From the NCBI GenBank assembly GCA_015490875.1, contig WFWZ01000129.1, positions 1 to 64,000 of the forward strand: a stretch of DNA of 64,000 nucleotides, in the 5' to 3' direction. This document shows, in pieces, positions 18,372 to 27,218 of this stretch (the stretch's first letter is position 1; each line of letters begins with the position of its first letter). A program made the translations under genes and the position numbers. Under the pieces are notes generated by a model. It searched no databases and was not told the origin of the DNA. It saw nothing but the letters and a program-made list of their open reading frames with translations. The stretch comes from Planctomycetaceae bacterium. Its GTDB lineage: Bacteria; Planctomycetota; Planctomycetia; Pirellulales; Pirellulaceae.

Positions 18372-19514
18372 TCAGGGGTTGTCGGGGTCGTCGAAGACCG
18401 TCCAAATGTAGGTTTCCCGCTCTACTTTCTTCAGATAGGCGTCGAGGTTCTTTTGAAAGCGCTCCTTGCGAATCTTTTTTCGGATTTCGTCCTGGACCTC
18501 TTCGAACGGCCGCCGTCCCGCCGGTTGCCGTTCGATCACGCGCACGATATGGAACCCCTGTTCATCTTCCAGGATCTGACTGAGCCGACCCACTGGGAGG
18601 GAGAAAAGGGCTTCGTCGAGCACCTTGGAAACGAGGGCTCCTTTGGTCGTCCAGTCGTGGTAGCCTCCTTCGTCCGCATGCGATCCCTGCGAGTACCGCT
18701 TGGCCACTTCGGCAAAGGGGACGCCCCGCAGCACGAGATTTCCCATCTCGACAATGGCTCGGTCGGCGGCCGCCTTGTCGGGGAACTTGTCGAAGCGGGC
18801 CGTCAACCGTTCCCAACGCACTCGCGCCGGATACTCATAGTCCGAAAGGTGCTCGTGGTAATAGTCCAACAGCTCCTCATGCGTGATCTCCTCGTCCCGC
18901 TTCACATTCTGCTGGACCATCATGCGTGCCACCGTCTGCTCGCGGAAATCGAGCTTCTGTTGTTCGAGCGACGAGCCGAAGCGGCGTAGCATCTGATCGA
19001 GCTCGGCGGCCGACTTCGCCTTGCTCTTCTTCAACAGATCCGGGACCTGTTCGTCGTAGAATTTCTTGTCGAGTTGCGAGTAGACTTTTTTCAAAATCTC
19101 ATCTCGCTTCTCCTCGGGGAGCGACTTGATGAACGCCTGATAGAGCATCCGGAGTTGAATGCGCTGCTTGAGCAGGCGCTCGAGAAGTTTGCGTTTTTGA
19201 CGCTCGTATTCTTCCGGTGGCATCTGCGACCGGGAGGGCTCGAGGATCTCACGCACCTGCGGTAGAATCTCACCCGCCAAGATGGGTGTCTCGCCGACCA
19301 CCGCCACGATTTCCGCGTCTTCGACTTCCTGGGCGGTCGGCGTGGAAAGAGAAGCCGCACGAGGCGGCGCGCCGGCCGCCGGGCCGAGCGGGGGGCCCTG
19401 GGCTCGCAGAGGAAAGCTCCACACCATCGCGCACAGACCGGCCCACGACGCACCGCGGCGAGCGCACGTTGCCACAAGATGCCAACACTTCCAAAGTCGT
19501 CGGGCGCTGTCCAT
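18372..19514 (-). CDS. Secreted peptidyl-prolyl isomerase of the SurA/PpiC type
   Basis: 380 residues. An N-terminal signal-like segment (ASWAGLCAMVWSFPLRAQ) is followed by a SurA-type helical chaperone region (about 65-230, with VVGETPILAGEILPQVREIL and repeated charged helices). A parvulin domain (about 245-345: FAEVAKRYSQGSHADEGGYHDW and ILEDEQGFHIVRVIERQPA) precedes a C-terminal helix. It is expected to assist folding of exported or outer-membrane proteins in the periplasm. It lies 73 bases downstream of mfd on the same strand and may be read with it. Confidence 0.9.
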   Translation of the reverse strand: MDSARRLWKCWHLVATCARRGASWAGLCAMVWSFPLRAQGPPLGPAAGAPPRAASLSTPTAQEVEDAEIVAVVGETPILAGEILPQVREILEPSRSQMPPEEYERQKRKLLERLLKQRIQLRMLYQAFIKSLPEEKRDEILKKVYSQLDKKFYDEQVPDLLKKSKAKSAAELDQMLRRFGSSLEQQKLDFREQTVARMMVQQNVKRDEEITHEELLDYYHEHLSDYEYPARVRWERLTARFDKFPDKAAADRAIVEMGNLVLRGVPFAEVAKRYSQGSHADEGGYHDWTTKGALVSKVLDEALFSLPVGRLSQILEDEQGFHIVRVIERQPAGRRPFEEVQDEIRKKIRKERFQKNLDAYLKKVERETYIWTVFDDPDNP

Positions 19515-19587
19515 AGAGGCCGCCGATGCCGTTTGCCGGAACTACCCCGCCACCCTCCGTGGCGGGCCGGCGATTATATCGGCCGTT

Positions 19588-22500
19588 TTACTGCGGCTGC
19601 AATACAGATTTCACCCACGACCAGAGTTCCTCATCGGTGTCGATCCGCTTCGGAATCGTCGCATAGACCGAACGGTCATCGACAATCCGAAGCATGCTTC
19701 CGTGCCGCTTCACCAATGTCTCGATTCGACCCCGATCGCCGAATCGCATCCCAAGATACTTTTTCTCCTCCACCCAAATTGCCTCGATTTGCCAGATTGC
19801 TGCATCGATTCTCATCTCGGCCAGGGTCAACAAGCGTTCGACCGGATCGGGCAACAGGCCGAATCGATCCATGAGTTCAGCTCGGAAGGCGTGAATCGCC
19901 TCAACATCCTGCAATCCGGCCATCCGCCGATAGAGTTCCATCTTCAATTGCCAGTCCTGCACATAGTAATCCGGCAGGTAGGCGTCTCCAGGGAGCCGAA
20001 TGTCGACTTCGAGTCGCTTCTTGGGAGGTTGGCGTTTGAGACGCCGGACGGCCGCTTCGAGCATTTCACAATAGAGTTCGTATCCCACGGCCGCGATGTG
20101 ACCACTTTGCTGCGTCCCCAGCAAGTTCCCTGCGCCTCGGATTTCCAAATCCCGCATGGCCAGGTGGAAGCCGGCACCCAACTCGCTGTACTCTTCGATG
20201 GCGTGCAGCCGTTTGGCCGCGTTGGGCGTCAATCGCTTAGACGGGTCGACAATCAAATAGCAAAACGCCCGATGCTTGTACCGGCCGACTCGTCCTCGAA
20301 GTTGGTGCAAGTCGGCCAGTCCGTAGCGATCCGCCTCGTCGATGAAGATCGTGTTCGCGCTAGGTATGTCGAGTCCGCTTTCAACGATGGTGGTGGCCAA
20401 AAGCACGTCATAGCGGTGGTCGACGAAGTCGACCATCACCTGCTCGAGTTCGTGTTCAGGAAGGCGCCCGTGACCGATGCCCAATCGCGCCTCGGGCACA
20501 ATGCGTTGCAACTGCGCCGCCACGAGGTGGATATCTTCGATGCGGTTGTGCACGAAATAGACTTGTCCGCCGCGGTGGAGTTCTCGGAGCACCGCTTGCC
20601 GGATAAGGGACTCGTCGAACCCGATGACGCGAGTCTCGACCGCCACGCGGTCTTCGGGCGCCGTTTGCAGGGTGGAAATATCGCGCACTCCCACGAGCGC
20701 CATGTGCAGCGTCCGCGGGATGGGCGTCGCTGTCATCGTGAGGATGTCGACGGTTGATTGGAGACTCTTGAGTCGCTCTTTGACGGCCACTCCGAAACGC
20801 TGCTCCTCGTCGATGATCACCAGCCCCAGATTGTGGAACTTCACATCCGGGGAGGCGAGTCGGTGCGTGCCGATGACGATGTCGATCCGCCCCGCCTCGA
20901 GTCCCTCCAAAATCTCCCGAGTCTCCCGAGTCGTGCAAAAGCGGCTCAAACGCGCCACATCGATCGGAAACTCGGCCATCCGTTCGCGAAACGAATGATA
21001 GTGCTGTTCCGCCAAAATCGTCGTGGGCACGAGAACGGCGACTTGATATCCGGACTCGACCGCCTTGAACGCCGCGCGCATCGCCAACTCGGTCTTCCCA
21101 AAGCCGACATCTCCGCACAGGAGCCGATCCATGGGACGAGGTGCTTCCATATCCGACTTGATTTCCTGCATCGCCCGCAGTTGATCGTCCGTTTCGGTGT
21201 AAGGAAACGAGGCGTCGAATTCGCGTTGCCACTCCGAATCGGGATCGAAGGCAATACCCGACCGCAAGAGCCGCTCGGCCTGCAATTGCAGCATCTCTGC
21301 CGCCAGATCTTCGACGGCCGCAGCCGCCGCCGTCTTTTGGCGACTCCATTGACGCCCTCCAAGCGTCGAGAGCATGGGACGCTTCTTGGTTCCGCCGACG
21401 TATTTCTGAACGAGCCCGATTTGCGAGGCGGGAACGAGGAGTCTGGTGCCGCCGCGAAACTCCAACACCAAGTGTTCCTCGCGAAATCCCTCCTTTTCAA
21501 CCACTTCAAGCCCGTGGTATCGGGCTATGCCGTGAGCCAGATGCACGACGAGTTCACCGCGTTCGAGTCGAAGGTACTCGTCGATCGGCCGGCCATAGTG
21601 GCGTCGCGGTGTCCGTCGGACTTGCGACCGGCGAAACATCTCGGCTGAAGAGAGGACGAGCGCGCCGGCTTCCTTCAATCGGAAGCCGCCACTGATCCGA
21701 CCCACCGTCAGGTGGAGACGCCCGGATTCGGCCACGGGTGAGTCGGCGAGTAACTCTCCGAGCCGTTCCCGTTCCGCGTCGGTTTCCGCCAAGAGCCACA
21801 CGTGGCAGCCGGCGGCCGCGATTTCCAATTCTTTCTGGACCCGGCCGATCTCCCCGGTAAACCGTTCGACACTTTCGACCGGCAAACGCTGCGCGCCGGG
21901 AGGCAGCGCCCCCAAAGGCAAAGCGTCGATGCAGGCGAACCTCGTCAATTCCTTTCCGAGTTGCTCGGGGGGAAGCCACTCGGGTGAGCCCTCCGTTTCC
22001 CGACGCAAGCTCTCCCAGACGTCGGCGATCCTTCCAAGATCTTCGGAGTAAAGCCAGGCGTTTTCGGGAAGGTACGCCATCAGCGAGCTGTCCGACCCGG
22101 TCTCCTTCTCCCACGCCATCATCGCCAGCGATTCGATCCGCTCGACGCTGCGTTGCGTCTCAACGTCGAAGCGGCGCATCGAATCAATGGTATCGTCGAA
22201 CCACTCGAGTCGGATGGGCTGCGCCGCATCGAGTGGGAAGACGTCCATGATGCCGCCGCGCACGGCGAATTCGCCTGGTAAAGCCACCGACGGCATCGGC
22301 TGAAATCCCCGAGCGGTCAACCACTGGATCAACGATTCCATCGCATAGGTCTGGCCGGAGCGCAGTTCCAACATCGCCTCGCGCAGCGCCTCCGGCGCCG
22401 GCACCGGCTGCAGCAAAGCCGCAGCTGAAGTGACGACGAGGCTGGGAGTCGCATCCCCTTCGAGCAACTGACGCAGGGTTGTCAGTCGCTGAGGCCACAT

Positions 22501-22827
22501 CTCGTCCAAGCGGGATCGATCTTGAGGCGACGTTTCGAGAGCGGGAAAGAGACAGACGTTGCGAACGCCGAACAGAGCCAGGTCGTCGACCCACGCGTCG
22601 AGACGTTCGGGATCGTGGCAGATGATGACACCCCATGAGCTGCGCGACTGGTGCACACCTGCCGCCAGCCACGCTCCAACCGCTCCGACCGCCGGTCCGA
22701 CGACCGTCTCGCGACGCGCGTCCAACGCCGCCAGCAAGTTGGCAGCGCCCGTCCACGCTCGCCAATGGGCAAGCCACTGGGCTAGAGGTCCTTCCCGGAC
22801 CACGTCGGCGGTTTCTGCTCGATTCAC
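19588..22827 (-). CDS. mfd: Transcription-repair coupling factor Mfd
   Basis: About 1079 residues. The UvrB-homologous N-terminal module comes first, then the RNA-polymerase-interacting region (LERGELVVHLAHGIARYHGL), the RecG-like translocase with Walker A GDVGFGKTELA, DEEQRFG box, TATPIPRTLHMAL, and the motif LRGRVGRYKHRAFCYL. The C-terminal TRCF domain ends the protein. Mfd removes stalled RNA polymerase and recruits UvrA. The start is uncertain: GTG at 22827 gives a 4-base GTGA overlap with the upstream gene, while GTG at 22857 is also in frame. It is coupled to the flavoprotein gene upstream. Confidence 0.95.
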   Translation of the reverse strand: MNRAETADVVREGPLAQWLAHWRAWTGAANLLAALDARRETVVGPAVGAVGAWLAAGVHQSRSSWGVIICHDPERLDAWVDDLALFGVRNVCLFPALETSPQDRSRLDEMWPQRLTTLRQLLEGDATPSLVVTSAAALLQPVPAPEALREAMLELRSGQTYAMESLIQWLTARGFQPMPSVALPGEFAVRGGIMDVFPLDAAQPIRLEWFDDTIDSMRRFDVETQRSVERIESLAMMAWEKETGSDSSLMAYLPENAWLYSEDLGRIADVWESLRRETEGSPEWLPPEQLGKELTRFACIDALPLGALPPGAQRLPVESVERFTGEIGRVQKELEIAAAGCHVWLLAETDAERERLGELLADSPVAESGRLHLTVGRISGGFRLKEAGALVLSSAEMFRRSQVRRTPRRHYGRPIDEYLRLERGELVVHLAHGIARYHGLEVVEKEGFREEHLVLEFRGGTRLLVPASQIGLVQKYVGGTKKRPMLSTLGGRQWSRQKTAAAAAVEDLAAEMLQLQAERLLRSGIAFDPDSEWQREFDASFPYTETDDQLRAMQEIKSDMEAPRPMDRLLCGDVGFGKTELAMRAAFKAVESGYQVAVLVPTTILAEQHYHSFRERMAEFPIDVARLSRFCTTRETREILEGLEAGRIDIVIGTHRLASPDVKFHNLGLVIIDEEQRFGVAVKERLKSLQSTVDILTMTATPIPRTLHMALVGVRDISTLQTAPEDRVAVETRVIGFDESLIRQAVLRELHRGGQVYFVHNRIEDIHLVAAQLQRIVPEARLGIGHGRLPEHELEQVMVDFVDHRYDVLLATTIVESGLDIPSANTIFIDEADRYGLADLHQLRGRVGRYKHRAFCYLIVDPSKRLTPNAAKRLHAIEEYSELGAGFHLAMRDLEIRGAGNLLGTQQSGHIAAVGYELYCEMLEAAVRRLKRQPPKKRLEVDIRLPGDAYLPDYYVQDWQLKMELYRRMAGLQDVEAIHAFRAELMDRFGLLPDPVERLLTLAEMRIDAAIWQIEAIWVEEKKYLGMRFGDRGRIETLVKRHGSMLRIVDDRSVYATIPKRIDTDEELWSWVKSVLQPQ

Positions 22828-24260
22828 GATCGACTCTGTTTGTACTCGAGAAGCCACTGTCTTTCAGGACGTTGCTTGTAGAAGGGATCGAGCGGATAAC
22901 ATCCCGAGACCCAGCCTTGGCGCGGCGCCGTCGTACAGTCGCTGAAGGTTCGGCAGATCCGCCGCCGCTGCAAGGGCCGGCCCGCCAGGACATCGGCGGG
23001 CAGCGTCGGGTAGGACAAGACCATTCGGCCTAGGCCAACCGCGTCCATCCAACCGTGGCGGATCAGCCCTTGCGCCACATGCGGCACGTAATCCTGGAGG
23101 TAGGTCAGTCCGGTGCCGACGACTTTGAGCGACGGAGCAGCCTGTTTCGCGCGGCGTGCAGCCTCGAGCAGCCGGACGGCTCCAACCAGCGGATCCTCCG
23201 GCGGCGGATAACCGTCGCTGGGCGGAAAGGCCGCCGGTCGTTGGATGTGCGGACAGTAGTAGGGACACCCTGCCGAAACATTCAGCATCGTCACTCCCCA
23301 ATCTTCCAACGCTCGCACCAAACGCAACGGTTCCTCCCACGCGACCTCTCCCGACTCCCAGTCGAGTTGGCCGAACATGGCTTCCTCAGGGGCCGGTTCC
23401 TCACCCGGCTGCATCGGCCACGGAGGGAGATCGAAAAGACTCAACCGAACGCCGATCCCCAATTCCGGAACCCGCTCGCGAACCCGCTCGATCACTGTCC
23501 GCAACAGCCGCGTCCGTCCCTCCCAGTCACCCCCGAAAGCGCCGCGTCTTCGGCGAGCCGAGAGGAACTCGTGGAGCAGATAACCGTGGCAACACTTGAT
23601 GTCGACAAAGTCGAAACCGACCTTCCAGGCGGTCTCGGCCGCTTCCGCATAGTCGTCGGCCAACGTAAGCAACTCCGTGTCCCCCCACACAATGTCCGCT
23701 CGATGCGGATCGATGCCGAAGCGAGCATCGAGGAGTCGGTGATGGTGCGCTATCCGCGGTTCGGGATGGTCGGACCGGGTCGGCCGGGAGAAACGCCCCG
23801 AGTGCGTCAGTTGCAAGCCGATGACCAGATCGTCGGTCGAGCCAAAGGCTTCTCGGTGAGCTGCCACGAGTGTGTCACGGAGCTGACGCAGGCCGTCCTC
23901 GTGAGCCGGAGTTGCCAAAATCTGCCTGGGGTTGGCCCGACCATCGAAACGCACGGCCGCCGCCTCACCGCCCCAAATCCATTTCGCTCCACTTTGACCG
24001 AAATGCCGCCATCGGCGCAGCGTCAGTTCAGAGGGACGGCCATCCGTTTCGCCATCCCACCCTTCCATCGGGTGAATGCACCAACGGTTCCCCGCGTCGC
24101 GCCCCGCCAACGTCAACGGCGCTGCCAAGGGAGACGACTCCGAGGCTGAAAGCGGCTGGTCGTCGACGGGAAGGATGCAACCGAGCTCCTCGAGTCGCTC
24201 TCGGAGCGCCTCGACAGACTTGAGCTGAGCAATCTTGGGAACGTCATAATCGGAAGACAC
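22824..24260 (-). CDS. Old Yellow Enzyme-like NADH:flavin oxidoreductase
   Basis: 478 residues from a GTG at 24260 with GGGAG upstream; the longer reading to 24521 lies inside the helicase gene. A FMN-type TIM barrel is shown by HPMEGWDG, GLQLTHSGRFSRP, DIKCCHGYLLHEFLSARRR, GVRLSLFD, LNVSAGCPYY, VVGTGLTYLQDYV and DAVGLGRMVLSYP. The C-terminus has three cysteines (CRTFSDC and later VSGCYPLD), suggesting a modified or lost iron-sulfur site as in dienoyl-CoA reductase relatives. The substrate is unknown. It is 2 bases from the helicase stop and overlaps mfd, an unexpected position for a flavoenzyme. Confidence 0.85.
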   Translation of the reverse strand: MSSDYDVPKIAQLKSVEALRERLEELGCILPVDDQPLSASESSPLAAPLTLAGRDAGNRWCIHPMEGWDGETDGRPSELTLRRWRHFGQSGAKWIWGGEAAAVRFDGRANPRQILATPAHEDGLRQLRDTLVAAHREAFGSTDDLVIGLQLTHSGRFSRPTRSDHPEPRIAHHHRLLDARFGIDPHRADIVWGDTELLTLADDYAEAAETAWKVGFDFVDIKCCHGYLLHEFLSARRRRGAFGGDWEGRTRLLRTVIERVRERVPELGIGVRLSLFDLPPWPMQPGEEPAPEEAMFGQLDWESGEVAWEEPLRLVRALEDWGVTMLNVSAGCPYYCPHIQRPAAFPPSDGYPPPEDPLVGAVRLLEAARRAKQAAPSLKVVGTGLTYLQDYVPHVAQGLIRHGWMDAVGLGRMVLSYPTLPADVLAGRPLQRRRICRTFSDCTTAPRQGWVSGCYPLDPFYKQRPERQWLLEYKQSRS

Positions 24261-24262
24261 GC

Positions 24263-26653
24263 CTACGACTCCCTCTCTGTCGCCGAGCGACGGATGACAG
24301 TCAACGGTGCGAAAGCTGCGCGAAACGACCGAGGGTCGGTTTCCTGGACGAACTGAACGCGTACGGTCTTGTTCTTTCCCTTGCCGTCGCAGTGGACGAT
24401 CTTTCCCAAACCGTAGTCGGGATGCGTTACCACGGCCCCTTGCTCGAGTCCTTCTTCTTCGCGTTGCTCGGATCGTCCCTCTTGCACGCCGGCCGCCGGC
24501 ATGGAATCGGCGCTCTCCCAAGCGCTGGCCGGCCGGATGGCGTCGGCCGAGATCTGGACTTTGCTCCTTGGGCGAGGATTCCTGCGAACCGAAGGAGTTT
24601 GCCGGGATTCGTCATCCCAGTCCAGCGATCTCTCCCAGTCGCCGTTGTCCGCATCGGTGTCTTCTGTGGCCTCTTCCCATTCGAGACTGGCAAGACTCCC
24701 CGACAGTCCTGACCGCTGCAATTCCTCGAGCGGCAACTCCTGCAGGAACTGGCTGGGAACGGCCGGTTGGCGTCGCTCTCCGAATCCGCGCGCGGCGGCC
24801 AAACTGAGATACAACTCGTCTTGAGCTCGCGTGATTCCCACAAAAAACAATCGCCGTTCCTCTTCCAGGGCGTGAGGTTGTTCGGACTGGAGGGAACGAT
24901 CGTGAGGCAAAATGCCCTGTTCGAGTCCGACGATGAAGACAACCGGAAACTCGAGTCCCTTCGAGGCATGCAACGTCATGAGGGAAACGGCATCGCGACT
25001 CTCCTCGAGCCCGTCTTGATCCGAGGCCAGGGCCGCGTGCTGCAGGAACAATTCCAAAGGACTCTCGTCGGTCTCCATGAGGGCGCACTGCTCGTCGAAC
25101 TCCCCAGCGTCGTCGATCAATTCGTGTACGTTCGCCGCACGCGATTGATCTTCCTCGTCGGAAGAGTCCTCAAGGCTTTTCAGATATCCGGTGCGCTCGG
25201 CGACGGCTTCCAGAAGCGTTCGCACCTTTCCCGTGTCCGCCCGGCTCAGCTCGTCCATCAAGTCGACAAACCGCTGCAATGCCTGCTGAGCACGTTTTCC
25301 CAGTGAGTCGATGCGATCCGCCGCGCGAGCCGCCTCCAAGAGGGACAGTCCGTGGTCGGCGGCGAACGCCGTGAGACGCGTCACGGTCGTCTTGCCGATT
25401 CCTCGAGTCGGAACATTGACGATCCGCTTGAAAGCTTCGTCGCAGCGCTGATTATAGATGAGCTGCAAATAGGCCACCATGTCCTTGATTTCCGCTCGCT
25501 GGAAGAACTCGGTTCCGCGGACGATTTGGTAGGGAACACCGGTTCGGCGCAGAGCCTGCTCCAGTACGCGTGACAAATGGTTGGCACGGTAGAAGATGGC
25601 AATATCCCTCGGGCGGTAGCGGCCGCGGTGGACGGTTGCCGCGATCCGAGCCGCAATCGCATCCGCCTCGTCGGCAGGCGTGGGAAACCGATCGAGGCGC
25701 ACGGGCGGACCTTCGGCCCGCTCAGTGACGAGCGATTTGTCCAGTCGTTGAGCATTGTGCGCGATGAGGCAGTCTGCCACTCGCAGAATCGTCGGTGTGC
25801 TCCGGTAATTCTGTTCCAGACGAACCATCTTGGCGTCGGGATAACTCCGGCGGAACTCGAGAATGTTCTTCACGTCGGCTCCGCGCCATCCGTAAATCGA
25901 CTGATCGGGATCACCGGTCACGGCAACATGCCGAAATCGACTGGACAACAGTCGGATGATTTCAAACTGAGCCGCATTCGTGTCCTGGTACTCGTCGACC
26001 ATGATGAATTGGAATCGATCGTCGAGCTCCGTGCGGATCGGTTCGTTTTCCGCCAGCAGCTTGACTACCAAGAGCAGCAGGTCGTCGAAGTCGACCGAGT
26101 TGGCAATGCGGAGGCGGCGCTGGTACGCTTCGTAGATTTCCGCCAGTGCCGAGTCGGCGCGGAAATCGGTCAAGCACCGCTGACGGTATTCTTCCGGAGT
26201 CAGCAATTCCCGCTTGCAACGACTGATCTGAGCCAGCGCGTGGCTGGGACGGACCGAACGGAAATCGGGACCGAGTTCCTTCAGGACCTGGCGGAGGGCA
26301 CTAAGCGAGTCGTCGCGGTCGTAGATGGAGAAGTTGTCTCCAAGTCCTGCCAATGAGGCGTACCAGCGCAGCAGCCGAGCACAAAAGCTGTGGAAGGTGC
26401 CGATCCAGACGCCTCCATGCCCGGCGAGTTCCTCGACACGCCGCCGCATCTCGCCTGCCGCTTTGTTCGTGAACGTCAACGCAAGCAGGTGCGAGGGCCG
26501 AACGCCCCGGTCCATGAGATAGGCAAGCCGGTGGGTGATGACGCGAGTCTTGCCGCTTCCGGGGCCGGCAACGACCAGCAGCGGCCCTTCTCCATGCAAG
26601 ACGACTTCCCGTTGAGCCTCATTGAGTCCTTCCAGCAGCCGCGCTGTCACCAT
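24263..26653 (-). CDS. UvrD/PcrA-family superfamily-1 DNA helicase
   Basis: 796 residues from ATG at 26653, which follows AAGGAG; the extra upstream residues lack a site. Motifs in order: LNEAQREVV Q-motif, VVAGPGSGKTRVI Walker A, DEYQDTNAAQ Walker B, GDPDQSIYGWRGAD, LEQNYRST, VSLMTLHASKGLEF and FVGITRAQDELYLS. The C-terminus carries VTHPDYGLGKIVHC...VRVQF, the Tudor-like fold with which PcrA/UvrD contacts RNA polymerase. A linker with many Arg/Ser/Asp residues precedes it. It is the first gene of the helicase, flavoprotein, mfd unit, consistent with transcription-linked repair. Confidence 0.94.
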   Translation of the reverse strand: MVTARLLEGLNEAQREVVLHGEGPLLVVAGPGSGKTRVITHRLAYLMDRGVRPSHLLALTFTNKAAGEMRRRVEELAGHGGVWIGTFHSFCARLLRWYASLAGLGDNFSIYDRDDSLSALRQVLKELGPDFRSVRPSHALAQISRCKRELLTPEEYRQRCLTDFRADSALAEIYEAYQRRLRIANSVDFDDLLLLVVKLLAENEPIRTELDDRFQFIMVDEYQDTNAAQFEIIRLLSSRFRHVAVTGDPDQSIYGWRGADVKNILEFRRSYPDAKMVRLEQNYRSTPTILRVADCLIAHNAQRLDKSLVTERAEGPPVRLDRFPTPADEADAIAARIAATVHRGRYRPRDIAIFYRANHLSRVLEQALRRTGVPYQIVRGTEFFQRAEIKDMVAYLQLIYNQRCDEAFKRIVNVPTRGIGKTTVTRLTAFAADHGLSLLEAARAADRIDSLGKRAQQALQRFVDLMDELSRADTGKVRTLLEAVAERTGYLKSLEDSSDEEDQSRAANVHELIDDAGEFDEQCALMETDESPLELFLQHAALASDQDGLEESRDAVSLMTLHASKGLEFPVVFIVGLEQGILPHDRSLQSEQPHALEEERRLFFVGITRAQDELYLSLAAARGFGERRQPAVPSQFLQELPLEELQRSGLSGSLASLEWEEATEDTDADNGDWERSLDWDDESRQTPSVRRNPRPRSKVQISADAIRPASAWESADSMPAAGVQEGRSEQREEEGLEQGAVVTHPDYGLGKIVHCDGKGKNKTVRVQFVQETDPRSFRAAFAPLTVIRRSATERES

Positions 26654-26726
26654 CGCACTCCTTACTCTCGCCCCCTGTTTGGTGCCTGTTCGTGTGTACA
26701 CTTCCTATTGTAGCGGAAAAATGGGG

Positions 26727-26754
26727 CTGACGCCTCGGTCAAAGCCACTATACT
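26727..26754 (+). promoter_or_regulatory. Possible promoter for the alpha-CTD-like gene
   Basis: CTGACG (26727-26732), a 16-base spacer and TATACT (26749-26754) lie about 107 bases before the ATG at 26861 in the divergent gap. On the other strand TACAAT (26712-26707) could be a -10 box for the helicase operon, with no good -35. Confidence 0.4.
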
Positions 26755-26860
26755 GTGGAAGCGCTGGGGACGCCGAGCCGGCAGTGGATGCCTCGGACTT
26801 GAGGGCGTCTGGCACTCGGCGCCATTGTATGTTTCCATCGCGACAGAAGGGAGGGAGCCC

Positions 26861-27109
26861 ATGGCGGTGACCCGCATTCCAGTCAACCCGGCTCAAGAGA
26901 AGGCACGCCAGCTACGCGAGCGGCTGCAGTTGACCATTGCCGAGATCGGACTACCGGTCCGCACCACCAACTGTCTCGAAGAGAACGGCATCTTCACGGT
27001 GGAAGACTTGCTCAACACGGAGCCGAAGCGGCTGTTGAGTATTTCGAACTTCGGCGAAAAGACGCTCCAGGAAGTCTACAAGGCGCTGGCGAAAATCGGA
27101 TTCGAATAG
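26861..27109 (+). CDS. Stand-alone RNA polymerase alpha C-terminal-domain-like protein
   Basis: 82 residues from ATG at 26861, preceded by the very strong AGAAGGGAGGGAG. Residues about 25-80 match the alpha-CTD helix-hairpin-helix fold: IGLPVRTTNCLEENGIFTVEDLL, then LLSISNFGEKTLQEVYKAL (compare the alpha-CTD pattern RSANCLKxxxIxTVGEL...NFGxKSLxEI). No N-terminal assembly domain is present, so it cannot replace RpoA. It might bind DNA UP elements or transcription factors, or be an adaptor; this is inference. Similar short proteins occur in planctomycetes as far as I know. Confidence 0.85.
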   Translation: MAVTRIPVNPAQEKARQLRERLQLTIAEIGLPVRTTNCLEENGIFTVEDLLNTEPKRLLSISNFGEKTLQEVYKALAKIGFE

Positions 27110-27218
27110 GGCCGCCTCCTCCCGCTGGCTCTTGGGCTGCCGAGGTACACCCGGCCGACGGTCGGCCGCTTGTCGCGCGGGCGGAAGGGGGCCTGAAGAG
27201 TCGACAAGGAAAGCGATC

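Noticed and set aside
19282-20757. 491-residue plus-strand reading frame
   Set aside because: It is antisense to mfd and ppiC, with no domain of its own.
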